Shown here piece after piece: positions 17,346 to 24,535 of a DNA stretch of 64,000 bases. Position numbers and translations under genes: made by a program. This DNA comes from Gammaproteobacteria bacterium (GTDB lineage: Bacteria; Pseudomonadota; Gammaproteobacteria; DSM-16500): NCBI GenBank assembly GCA_013816845.1, contig JACDDU010000005.1, positions 186,001-250,000 on the forward strand. The letters run 5' to 3'. Every line of letters starts with the position of its first letter. Positions within the stretch are counted from its first letter, which is position 1. Under the pieces are notes generated by a model. That model saw only the letters and a program-made list of their open reading frames with translations. It made no database searches and had not been told where the DNA came from.

Positions 17346-18182
17346 TTATTTCGTTCCCTTAATAACAGAATAAGAAAACCAAACAGATTGGATTGTGGGT
17401 AACACTTGGCTGATAGCTCTATTCCATAATGTGATACCGGCTGCAGGAATATAAACAACATCCTTGGGCTGAAGTTTAAAATTCTCTGCTAACAAAAGAG
17501 TTGCTGGAGAATGCGCGTTAAGCCAATAGACTTTCGGACAACTGTAATTTCCCCGAATCACGAAAATATGCGTAGGATCTGCAGATTCAGGCGTCATGCC
17601 GCCAGCCAAATTGATTGCTTCAATGAGGGAAGTTGGCGAATCTGTTAAAGGTTGTAGGCCTGGATGCAAAACTTCTCCCATCACATAGATTTTTTTACTT
17701 CTGAAACCGATTACGCGCACATCAAGTTGGGGTTGACGGATATATTTAGATAACAATCGGATAAGGTTAGTCCGCACTTGTTCGACGGTTTTTCCTTCAA
17801 CATCCACATAGCCAATTAAGGGGAAGAAAATTTTGCCCTGGGCATTTACAAGATAACCCGTAGGAGAAATAGTTCGATTCAGAGAAGCATTGGCGCCTTG
17901 CTCAGAAGGTGCGACACCCGTCACCACATTAAATTCAGGGTGTCCCCAGACATAGACATTCAGAATATCGTAAGGACCAATGTAGTAAGTCTGCGCTGGG
18001 TTGTATTTACAACGATTCATTTCCCGCACTAAAGTGACATCAATTGGTATAAAGATCGGTTTGATTTCTTTTGAAGCCCTAATTGATTGGGGATTAACAG
18101 GAGCGGGTTCCATTCTCATCCCAGGTGCAATAAAGCAACCACTTAACCCTAACATCAAACAACCCATAAAAAATAATCGCAT
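17346..18182 (-). CDS. Wza-like outer-membrane polysaccharide export lipoprotein (OPX)
   Basis: The chosen start at 18182 gives 278 residues beginning MRLFFMGCLMLGLSGC, a lipoprotein signal with lipobox LSGC (Cys16). A reading from 18212 would add ten residues before the signal peptide. A Poly_export domain (YYIGPYDILNVYVWGHPEFN region) is followed by SLBB-type segments (KIYVMGEVLHPGLQPLTDSP). OPX proteins form or gate the outer-membrane exit for capsule or exopolysaccharide. The start lies one base past the stop of the phosphatase gene. It is shorter than E. coli Wza (379), so it may be a simplified OPX needing a partner. Confidence 0.87.
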   Translation of the reverse strand: MRLFFMGCLMLGLSGCFIAPGMRMEPAPVNPQSIRASKEIKPIFIPIDVTLVREMNRCKYNPAQTYYIGPYDILNVYVWGHPEFNVVTGVAPSEQGANASLNRTISPTGYLVNAQGKIFFPLIGYVDVEGKTVEQVRTNLIRLLSKYIRQPQLDVRVIGFRSKKIYVMGEVLHPGLQPLTDSPTSLIEAINLAGGMTPESADPTHIFVIRGNYSCPKVYWLNAHSPATLLLAENFKLQPKDVVYIPAAGITLWNRAISQVLPTIQSVWFSYSVIKGTK

Positions 18183-18183
18183 G

Positions 18184-18621
18184 TTAATTCCATAACCTCT
18201 TTTGCCATTCATCTACACCCTGCGCGATTAAACGATATGCATTTTGAAATATTTCCTTAGGTTTTTTGTAAGGATCAGCAATTTCAAACTCACTCCATTT
18301 ACCTAAAAGATGAACCTTACCGCAGGAACTGGGGAACAACCGTATCATTTCATTACGATGATTTTTTTCCATAACCAGAATTAAGTCCGCTTCATCTACC
18401 ATGATTTTATTGACTTGACGTGCACGGTGTTCCGAACAATCAATATTTTCAAGCTTTAATAATTCTTGGACCATGGGATCTGCAGGATAGTTCACTAACG
18501 CGCCCAACCCTGCCGAGCTTATCGCAACTTCAAGATGGCTCAATTTATGTTTGAAGATGGCTTCGCCCATGGGGCTACGGCAGATGTTGCCAATACAAAG
18601 GATGAGAATATTATTAAACAT
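18184..18621 (-). CDS. wzb: Low-molecular-weight protein-tyrosine phosphatase (Wzb-like)
   Basis: This 145-residue protein has the P-loop CIGNICRS (Cys9 to Arg15, CX5R) and the general-acid loop ADPYKKP (Asp116). LMW-PTPs of this type dephosphorylate the Wzc-type tyrosine kinase that controls polysaccharide chain assembly. It is the first gene of the minus-strand polysaccharide run and is immediately followed by the OPX lipoprotein gene. No Wzc-like kinase is seen within the window, so the kinase is either to the left of it or elsewhere in the genome. Confidence 0.9.
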   Translation of the reverse strand: MFNNILILCIGNICRSPMGEAIFKHKLSHLEVAISSAGLGALVNYPADPMVQELLKLENIDCSEHRARQVNKIMVDEADLILVMEKNHRNEMIRLFPSSCGKVHLLGKWSEFEIADPYKKPKEIFQNAYRLIAQGVDEWQKRLWN

Positions 18622-18653
18622 CGCAGGTTAACCTATCCCTAAGTTTTGCAAGG

Positions 18654-18680
18654 AAAAAAGCCGTAGCATTCCAATCGGCT
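18654..18680 (-). terminator. Terminator-like hairpin in leader of polysaccharide operon
   Basis: On the minus strand a 5-bp stem (AGCCG/CGGCT) with a 12-base loop is followed by a run of six T. It lies 150 bases beyond the rep stop codon and 32 bases before the wzb start. It could terminate rep transcription. A promoter-like sequence sits between rep and the hairpin, so it could equally be an attenuator in the operon leader. The stem is short, so strength is uncertain. Confidence 0.45.
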
Positions 18681-18695
18681 GAATAAAAATTACAA

Positions 18696-18723
18696 ATAAT
18701 ACCAATCTTACTGCGACTTGCAA
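18696..18723 (-). promoter_or_regulatory. Candidate sigma70 promoter of polysaccharide operon
   Basis: Read on the minus strand, TTGCAA (-35) and TATTAT (-10) are separated by 16 bases. They match 4/6 and 5/6 of the consensus. Transcription would begin near 18689 and read wzb, the OPX gene and the sugar-biosynthesis genes. It is the only good candidate seen in the rep-wzb gap. Confidence 0.45.
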
Positions 18724-18802
18724 TAACATTCCGTTTGGTTATGAGGTTTAAGTAGCTTCAAACAAAGGGAATAGCAAGCAGGGCTGCCCAAATTTTGCCA
18801 TA

Positions 18803-18818
18803 TGTTCTATGTGAAACA
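18803..18818. other. Degenerate parS-like site
   Basis: TGTTCTATGTGAAACA matches 13 of 16 positions of the Spo0J-type parS consensus TGTTNCACGTGAAACA counted against TGTTTCACGTGAAACA. The right half is perfect and the left half is degenerate. It lies just past the rep stop codon, within 3 kb of parAB. One imperfect site is weak evidence. Confidence 0.3.
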
Positions 18819-18829
18819 CGAAAAAAGGC

Positions 18830-20071
18830 TTACACAGCTCCAAGAGAGAATTCTTCATAGGTCTTAACGACTTTCAAGAAGGAAGGTTTTTTTTGTCTGA
18901 CGAATAAACAGAGCTGATCTTGAATCAGTATATTTTTTAATCCATCTCGCTTATAAATGTCGTGATACATGCTTTTTCCTAAGTGTTTTTCAAACTCAAT
19001 CAGCCAAAGGCGTTTTTTAGAAGAGGTTTGTGCTTCGAATAATTTTAAAATCTCTTTGTTTTGGTATTTTCGATAAGCTTCCATGTGCTCAACATGATTA
19101 GGCTTGCTAGTAATTAATTTGATTTTTTGTGGAACATCTTTACTCCCTTTGTTTGATTTATAGTCTTCTTTTAAAGCGCTCAATAAGTATTTTGCGAGAT
19201 TACCAATTTTTCCAGAGATGAAACTATTTGAGGATTCAATGAGTAGAATTTTTTCTAAGACATATTTCTCCTCGTATTGAGCAAAAATTTCATTAATTTG
19301 ACGATGCGCTAAACCAAATGTTTTCATCGTTTCAGTTAGACTGGCACGATAGTTGGAGGGTTTACTCTCACCTGCATTGAGAGCGGATGGTTTGATCACA
19401 AATTGAATCGAAACCACCTGACGACCTTGTTTTTTAAACAAAGGAGTCACGTGCAAAGGGGAAAACTTATTAACTTCCTCGACAGCTTTTTCTAAAACGC
19501 GATGCTTAAAATCGCGAAAAATTTTATATTTTCCGTCTTCGATACCCATTAACTTCCGAAATTTCAAAATATCAAACCAGGGCGTCTGCTCAATCCCTTG
19601 ATAACGAATGCAATTCTCGTATAAAGCAAGCCCGTAACTTGATTTGAATTTAGCTTGTACGAGCATATTTAATCGACCATATAGTTCAGGACGGTGTAAC
19701 AACTTCTTCATTTTATTACTGTACGAATAAGCACAAATTGGCCCATCAATGCTTGCATCAGCAATAATAGAACTCGCATTCCACACCCCTTGAGCATCTA
19801 AGCGGTCGCCATCAACTAAATTCCACTCAATAACTGTCGCTAAAAGATTCACTAACGCTTTTTTAATCGTTTTATGATCGTTACTGTCATAACCAATTAA
19901 GTTACACAACGTTGCAACATGGATGATATGCTCATCTTTTTTAAGTAAGTCTTCATAGGCATTAAAAAGCAACGCATTGGCTATTTTCCGTTGCAAAAGG
20001 CTCAACTTATTGCTCGAATGAATAGTCGCTACGTGTTTCTTCAATTCCAAGGTCTTCTTATTCTCGCCCAT
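18830..20071 (-). CDS. repA: Plasmid replication initiator, Rep_3 family
   Basis: This 413-residue protein resembles Rep_3/RepB initiators. Its N-terminal half (about 10-230) has the two winged-helix pattern, including LSLLQRKIANALLFNAYEDL and YGLALYENCIRYQG segments. The C-terminal part, about 180 residues, is not recognised. Initiators of this family bind direct repeats (iterons) and open the origin. A Shine-Dalgarno AGGTGG lies about 6 bases before the ATG. A single iteron-like site 29 bases upstream of the start suggests autoregulation. It is the last gene of a parA-parB-RHH-rep series on the minus strand, which marks the region as a plasmid replicon. Confidence 0.85.
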   Translation of the reverse strand: MGENKKTLELKKHVATIHSSNKLSLLQRKIANALLFNAYEDLLKKDEHIIHVATLCNLIGYDSNDHKTIKKALVNLLATVIEWNLVDGDRLDAQGVWNASSIIADASIDGPICAYSYSNKMKKLLHRPELYGRLNMLVQAKFKSSYGLALYENCIRYQGIEQTPWFDILKFRKLMGIEDGKYKIFRDFKHRVLEKAVEEVNKFSPLHVTPLFKKQGRQVVSIQFVIKPSALNAGESKPSNYRASLTETMKTFGLAHRQINEIFAQYEEKYVLEKILLIESSNSFISGKIGNLAKYLLSALKEDYKSNKGSKDVPQKIKLITSKPNHVEHMEAYRKYQNKEILKLFEAQTSSKKRLWLIEFEKHLGKSMYHDIYKRDGLKNILIQDQLCLFVRQKKPSFLKVVKTYEEFSLGAV

Positions 20072-20099
20072 GAGATACCACCTTTTTCCTTAAAAAGTT

Positions 20100-20116
20100 A
20101 TCCTGCAAACGTCACA
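20100..20116 (-). promoter_or_regulatory. Single iteron copy upstream of rep
   Basis: Read on the minus strand, TGTGACGTTTGCAGGAT differs at only one position from the 17-bp consensus TGYGACGTYTACAGGAY of the six iterons at 22622-22754. It sits 29 bases before the rep start codon, in the opposite orientation to the array, where initiator binding would block rep transcription. Confidence 0.7.
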
Positions 20117-20200
20117 TTTGGTTATTTAGCTATAAAAAATCCAATAAAAACTTTGATTTAAAAATTAAATAATTCATTATTATACAAAGGGTTAAGTTGA

Positions 20201-20217
20201 AGTTAAGTGACTTAACT
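20201..20217. repeat. 17-bp perfect palindrome at end of RHH gene
   Basis: AGTTAAGTGACTTAACT is symmetrical about a central G and overlaps the stop codon of the ribbon-helix-helix gene. A further direct half-copy (GTTAAGT) lies at 20191-20197. The spacing suits a dimeric repressor operator, possibly for the RHH protein or another regulator of rep. No T-run follows, so a terminator is unlikely. Confidence 0.5.
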
Positions 20218-20553
20218 AATCCTAATTAAGCGTTGTACAATTGCCGTCCGCATAATACGACTTTGAACGCCGTTAATTTCTGGATAAACCTTACGCACAT
20301 TAATGATCGCTGCATCTAACTCTTTTTTTAAAGCTTTTGAAATAACAACGGATTCAAGCTTTTCAAAACCCCGCATGACATCATTGATCTTTACAAATTC
20401 AGGAAAACTTTCCATGGCCAATAAAGCGTTGATTGCTTCTGAAACCCATCTACTTTTTCCTTTCATATCGTAGCCATCTTCCACCACTTTTTTCTTTAAT
20501 TCGAGATGCAATGTTTGCGGGAGCACAAAAGTAATTTTCACTTTATCGTTCAT
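20212..20553 (-). CDS. Small ribbon-helix-helix-like plasmid protein
   Basis: This 113-residue protein starts at ATG 20553, which has AGG six bases upstream; an ATG at 20559 is less well placed. The first 45 residues fit a ribbon-helix-helix layout: a strand (VKITFVLP), a helix (TLHLELKKKVVEDGY) and a second helix (SRWVSEAINALL). The C-terminal half is helical and unassigned. It lies between parB and rep. This position and fold suggest a small DNA-binding regulator of partition or replication genes. No catalytic motif is present. It is not a recognisable antitoxin, since no toxin-sized gene adjoins it. Confidence 0.65.
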   Translation of the reverse strand: MNDKVKITFVLPQTLHLELKKKVVEDGYDMKGKSRWVSEAINALLAMESFPEFVKINDVMRGFEKLESVVISKALKKELDAAIINVRKVYPEINGVQSRIMRTAIVQRLIRIS

Positions 20554-20565
20554 AATCATCCTGCT

Positions 20566-21588
20566 TTAACTATTAGATGGATAGCGTTTTTCGAGCTTAC
20601 GAAGAATTTGCTTAAAAGCTTCTGTTACCGACGCATAATCTTCCCAATCAATATTGCTATGTTCATTGGTGCTGAGCGTCGTGGCTTGACTATCAATGAG
20701 CGCATCAATAAACAGCTTTGCCACTTTAATATTTTTAGTCATCCCAAAATGAATTGTTTGTGCACGACGTCCACGTTTCTCTTTAGGTAGTAAGCGGAGT
20801 TTTCTTTTATTCGTATCTTCTATTGCAAGTGCTTTCATTTGTTTTAGGGAGGCACCTTCCAAACAAGACGCTAATAATTGTTCACGCACATTTAATACTT
20901 CCGCGCTCGCAACAAGAGCTGCTTTTTCAAGGTTTTTAATTTTATTCTCTTTGATAGCATTTTTTAAATCGTTTTCGGCCATCAATACTATTTTATAATT
21001 CATTGCATGCGGTTTTGTACAACCTAAAAGATTACTTAGCTCAGTGATGGTTACTTCTGCCGTAGTCATATTTTTTTTGGAAGCATACGCTTGTAGCATT
21101 TTTTCTAAATTGTTTAACCGCTCCCATAAGGTGAGGTCGGAACGTTCAACATTTTCAATCCATTGAAGCAAACTAATTTTTAATTCATTCGGTTTGCTAT
21201 CCAAAATTTTGGCTTGGATTTCAGTTTTACCAGCTAAAACTGAAGCGAGAGTTCGTCTTTCCCCAGCAATAAGTCGATATTTCTCTCCATGTTTATAAAC
21301 TAAAATAGGATTGATAATGCCTTGTTCACGGATAGAGTGTGCGAGAGTTTCTAATTCAACAAGTTCCTGCGATTTTCGTGCAAGATCCGGCTCACCATCT
21401 TTGAAACCCTGGCAAAGATCTTCAATGTTAACGGACAAGTTACGCGGATTGGAGGGATCGGTTTCAATTCTTTTGATAGGTATGACATCCACTCTCAATT
21501 CACCCGCATAATGATGTGCAGCGGTTATTGTTTCTTCTAAACCTTCTGTTAATGAATTGCTGATTTGAAACACTTTTTTCTTAGCCAT
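20566..21588 (-). CDS. parB: ParB-family partition protein
   Basis: This 340-residue ParB/Spo0J-type protein has an N-terminal CTP-binding/ParB domain (about 30-130) with the motif RLIAGERRTLAS (GERR at 109-112), then a helix-turn-helix region (about 160-230) and a C-terminal dimerisation tail. It binds a centromere site and, with ParA, segregates the replicon. The start overlaps the end of parA by 8 bases, so the two are translationally coupled. It is closer in layout to KorB/Spo0J-like plasmid ParBs than to SopB. Confidence 0.92.
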   Translation of the reverse strand: MAKKKVFQISNSLTEGLEETITAAHHYAGELRVDVIPIKRIETDPSNPRNLSVNIEDLCQGFKDGEPDLARKSQELVELETLAHSIREQGIINPILVYKHGEKYRLIAGERRTLASVLAGKTEIQAKILDSKPNELKISLLQWIENVERSDLTLWERLNNLEKMLQAYASKKNMTTAEVTITELSNLLGCTKPHAMNYKIVLMAENDLKNAIKENKIKNLEKAALVASAEVLNVREQLLASCLEGASLKQMKALAIEDTNKRKLRLLPKEKRGRRAQTIHFGMTKNIKVAKLFIDALIDSQATTLSTNEHSNIDWEDYASVTEAFKQILRKLEKRYPSNS

Positions 21589-22453
21589 AGTTCATCACCT
21601 TTTCCATAATATAACGACAAGCTCCTTCGTATTCTTTTCTCGCAAGATTTGATTCTGGCAAGTCGAAAATACTTTTGGGATTAGCATCCTCAACTAAAAT
21701 TTCCGTATAAATAGCTCTTTTCTTAATAACATGAGGCATAACATAGTCGGCAACCCCCTTCATTTTGCATAAACCACTTAAAAAATGCTTATGCAATTTA
21801 ATGTCCCGAACTTGGTTGGGTAAGATGCCTACCAATTCAATAGGATTTTCTTTTGCGCGATAAAATGATTCTTGCTTCCATAATTGCAACATTCCATAAA
21901 TTCCTTCGATAGAAAATTGTTCCATCTGAGCAGGAATAACAATATGGGTTGCAGCCTTGATCGCAGCAATGGTGAGGGGGCCTTTCGAGGGCGGGGTATC
22001 AATAATAATGATTTCGTAATTTTTTTGAACATCTGGAAGTTGTAAAAACTTTTTTAACTGGAGATGAACTTTTTCAACGACTTCATTTTTGGTTACGGCT
22101 TCAGCTTCTTGCAGTTTAATCGAGTGGGCGGGCAATAATTCGAGGTTGGCAATCGAAGTGGGATAGGGTATGACTTCTTCACCATAAAAAATATTAGCAA
22201 TACTACTACGCCCATCCCAATCATCATCTAAATCAGGTTCAAAATCGGGATGTAAGGCAGGAATTTTGCCTCCTTTGTAAGCAGGATCATAATCCATGCG
22301 CACATAGCGACCAGAAAAGTTTCCTTGTGGATCCATATCAATAATGAGGGTTTTCAGTTTTTGCACTAAAGCTGAATATTCCGCCAACATGATGGAATTT
22401 GTTGTTTTTCCTTCGCCCCCTTTATGGGTAGCGTTTACAATTATTTTTGCCAT
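21581..22453 (-). CDS. parA: ParA-family partition ATPase
   Basis: This 290-residue ATPase has the deviant Walker A motif KGGEGKTT (11-18), Walker A' in LIIDMDPQGNFSG and Walker B in IIIDTPPS. It has no N-terminal helix-turn-helix extension, so it is a short (type Ib-like) ParA that would not itself be the operon repressor. It drives movement of ParB-bound DNA over the nucleoid. It is the first gene of the parA-parB-RHH-rep series. An inverted repeat lies 33 bases upstream and the iteron array starts about 170 bases upstream. Confidence 0.93.
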   Translation of the reverse strand: MAKIIVNATHKGGEGKTTNSIMLAEYSALVQKLKTLIIDMDPQGNFSGRYVRMDYDPAYKGGKIPALHPDFEPDLDDDWDGRSSIANIFYGEEVIPYPTSIANLELLPAHSIKLQEAEAVTKNEVVEKVHLQLKKFLQLPDVQKNYEIIIIDTPPSKGPLTIAAIKAATHIVIPAQMEQFSIEGIYGMLQLWKQESFYRAKENPIELVGILPNQVRDIKLHKHFLSGLCKMKGVADYVMPHVIKKRAIYTEILVEDANPKSIFDLPESNLARKEYEGACRYIMEKVMNYG

Positions 22454-22485
22454 TGATTTATCCTTATCAATCTTTCGTAAAGCCC

Positions 22486-22509
22486 AAAAAGCATAACATG
22501 TGGCTTTTT
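22486..22509. promoter_or_regulatory. Inverted repeat upstream of parA
   Basis: AAAAAGC (22486-22492) and GCTTTTT (22503-22509) form a 7-bp inverted repeat with a 10-base spacer. The inner arms are about one helical turn apart. Its place 33-56 bases before parA suits an operator. The binding protein is unknown. Confidence 0.35.
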
Positions 22510-22621
22510 ACAAGTTAAGAAAAAAGACAACTATCCCACTAAACTGTTTGTTATGTTTATATGTGTTTAATATGTTTAGGATCTGTAAAGTATTGTAAAA
22601 CATAATATTTGAGCTCCGAAC

Positions 22622-22754
22622 TGCGACGTCCACAGGATAAACTGCGTCGTTTACAGGATTATTGGTGACGTTTACAGGACTGAAGTGTGACACTTACAGG
22701 ACTAAAATCTCCCCTAATGCGACGTCTACAGGGTAACTGTGACTTCTACAGGAT
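22622..22754 (+). repeat. Iteron array: candidate replication origin
   Basis: Six direct copies of a 17-bp repeat, consensus TGYGACGTYTACAGGAY, begin at 22622, 22643, 22664, 22686, 22718 and 22738. Spacing is 20-22 bases except one step of 32, so most copies lie on the same helical face. An A+T-rich stretch with three ATGTTTA-like repeats (about 22550-22580) flanks them and could be the unwinding element. The Rep_3-family initiator gene nearby is the expected binding partner. The rest of the 22454-22828 gap holds nothing else recognised. Confidence 0.85.
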
Positions 22755-22828
22755 TTTTACCTAAAAGATAAAAGTTGATTAACCATAAATGATTTGATTT
22801 AATCAACGTCGTGTTTAATTGCTGACCG

Positions 22829-24415
22829 ATGTTTTATTTCATGGAAAGAAATATTAAATTAAATCGAAAAGTTTTCATTTTAATGCTTGCTGCTTTGGCT
22901 CAGTCAGAATTACAAGCGGAATCGTTAATAGAAAATATTCAACCCAAATCATTACTCTTGCAAAAACAGCCCGGTTTTTTTCGCTTCAGTTACGATACGC
23001 TCTCAATGCCAAACCATTTAAGTCCGATGGGATTAATGGGCTTAGTGTATTACGCTGACTTAGCGCCTTATGTATATGGCGGTGTTGGTGGTTATGGATC
23101 TGTTGTGGGCACGCAAGGTGGTTTATTTGTTTTGGGGCTAGGCGGTGGTTTTCATGCCCCGCTCGTTGCGAATCTCATGGGTGATATTGGTTTTTTTGCG
23201 GGAGGCGGTGGTGGTCGATCATCTTTGGTCGGCGGCGGTTTGATGATTAAACCTTATGTTGGACTGATGTACAACTTTAAATGGGTCAGATTCGGGCTGC
23301 ACTATAGTTACATTGATTTTCCAGACGGTTTGATCCGTAGTCAGCAAATCGGTTTAGATCTTGATGTGCCGTTAGAATTCCCTTATGTGAATTATCATGA
23401 TGCAGTCAATTATCAGTGGAAATTTGCTGATATTTTTTTATGTAACCAAGGCAACATCGGATTTCAACGAAATGACTTCGCTATTATTTTGCAAGCGTAT
23501 AAACAAAGAGCTGGAACTAAAAATGTACTGGGCGAAATTCAAGATGGTACGATCAGCCTTATAGGCGCCGAACTTGATCATTACTTTACGAAAGAATGGT
23601 TTTGGTGGGTCAAATCAAGTGGAGCCTACAGCGGTATTCCAAATGGTTACATGGATGTTTTAGGTGGATTAGGTTACCACTATCCTCTAGGGTCAACCTC
23701 TTTTGCACTTGTTCCTCAATTAGGTTTGGGGGCAGGTGGTGGCGGTAATGTTGATTCTGGCGGAGGGGTTTTAATAACCGGTCAATTGGGTCTAGAGCTT
23801 GCGCTAGGCCGTCATTTCGCAACACGTTTGTCTGGTGGTTATCTTGTTGCGCCCAAAGGCGAAATCAAAGCTGCAACCGGAACGGTCGCATTGATTTACC
23901 ATCTCGATATTGCAGAAGAAGGATCAACCGCTTTACCGCTCACAACCAATATTTTTACCCAAGCTTTTCGCATTCATTTATTTAATCAAACTTATCTTCA
24001 TCCCCAACGTACATTTATGTCAGGCACGCCCCCGATCAATATGGTTGCGCTTCAAATCGATCAGCTTCTTTCGCGCTATTTCTTCATGGCTTATCAAGCG
24101 TCATTTGCCTATGCTGGGAATCATGCAGGTGGTTATGCGACTGGGATGATTGGTCCTGGCATACAAACAGCACCTTTCTTCAATTGTCGCGCAGAAGCTT
24201 ATGCAGAAGTTCTCGTTGGTGCAGGAGGCGGCGGCAGTCTTGCTTTGGGGGGCGGATCTCTCATCGAACCAGTTGTAGGACTTCATTATGCCTTAACCGA
24301 CTCGATCGGTCTGACTGGCAGTGTCGGTCAATTAAAGGCAATAAAGCATGATCTCAATACGACTGTGATCAATGCAGGAATAACCATTCGATTTGGTACT
24401 GTGAACCAGATTTAA
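22829..24415 (+). CDS. Secreted glycine-rich protein with three barrel-like repeats
   Basis: This 528-residue protein has an N-terminal signal sequence (hydrophobic VFILMLAALAQS, cleavage near LQA-ES). The rest is rich in alternating strands. Three related blocks each contain a Gly run and a beta-rich tail: residues about 100-190 (FFAGGGGGRSSLVGGGLMIKP), 290-370 (GLGAGGGGNVDSGGGVLITG) and 440-528 (LVGAGGGGSLALGGGSLIEP). It ends ITIRFGTVNQI. This suggests an outer-membrane or surface beta protein that arose by triplication. An internal ATG at 22841 could also be the start; neither has a strong Shine-Dalgarno. No function can be assigned. Confidence 0.6.
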   Translation: MFYFMERNIKLNRKVFILMLAALAQSELQAESLIENIQPKSLLLQKQPGFFRFSYDTLSMPNHLSPMGLMGLVYYADLAPYVYGGVGGYGSVVGTQGGLFVLGLGGGFHAPLVANLMGDIGFFAGGGGGRSSLVGGGLMIKPYVGLMYNFKWVRFGLHYSYIDFPDGLIRSQQIGLDLDVPLEFPYVNYHDAVNYQWKFADIFLCNQGNIGFQRNDFAIILQAYKQRAGTKNVLGEIQDGTISLIGAELDHYFTKEWFWWVKSSGAYSGIPNGYMDVLGGLGYHYPLGSTSFALVPQLGLGAGGGGNVDSGGGVLITGQLGLELALGRHFATRLSGGYLVAPKGEIKAATGTVALIYHLDIAEEGSTALPLTTNIFTQAFRIHLFNQTYLHPQRTFMSGTPPINMVALQIDQLLSRYFFMAYQASFAYAGNHAGGYATGMIGPGIQTAPFFNCRAEAYAEVLVGAGGGGSLALGGGSLIEPVVGLHYALTDSIGLTGSVGQLKAIKHDLNTTVINAGITIRFGTVNQI

Positions 24416-24484
24416 TTTAACAAGTTTATAAGTCCGTTTATTCTATTTAATTTCTTTTTATAAATCGTCCCCTCTAAATTTAAA

Positions 24485-24514
24485 CAAAAAAAAAGAGCAG
24501 CTAAAGTGCTGCTC
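24485..24514 (-). terminator. Rho-independent terminator of the small OMP gene
   Basis: On the minus strand a 7-bp stem GAGCAGC/GCTGCTC with a 6-base loop is followed by nine or ten T residues. It lies 22 bases past the stop codon of the gene at 24536-25156. Confidence 0.9.
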
Positions 24515-24535
24515 CTTTCGGATTTATGACGATTT

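Noticed and set aside
18659-18670. AGCCGTAGCATT resembles the RfaH ops element GGCGGTAGCNTG (8/12).
   Set aside because: It lies on the plus strand, opposite to the polysaccharide operon, and overlaps the hairpin arm, so it cannot act as an ops site for that operon.
22622-22754. Iteron array considered as a CRISPR array.
   Set aside because: Repeats are 17 bp with only 3-15 bases between them, are not identical, and no cas gene is present; iterons next to a plasmid replicon fit better.
22486-22760. DnaA boxes near the iterons.
   Set aside because: Only partial TTATCC-like matches were seen; none close enough to TTATNCACA to call.
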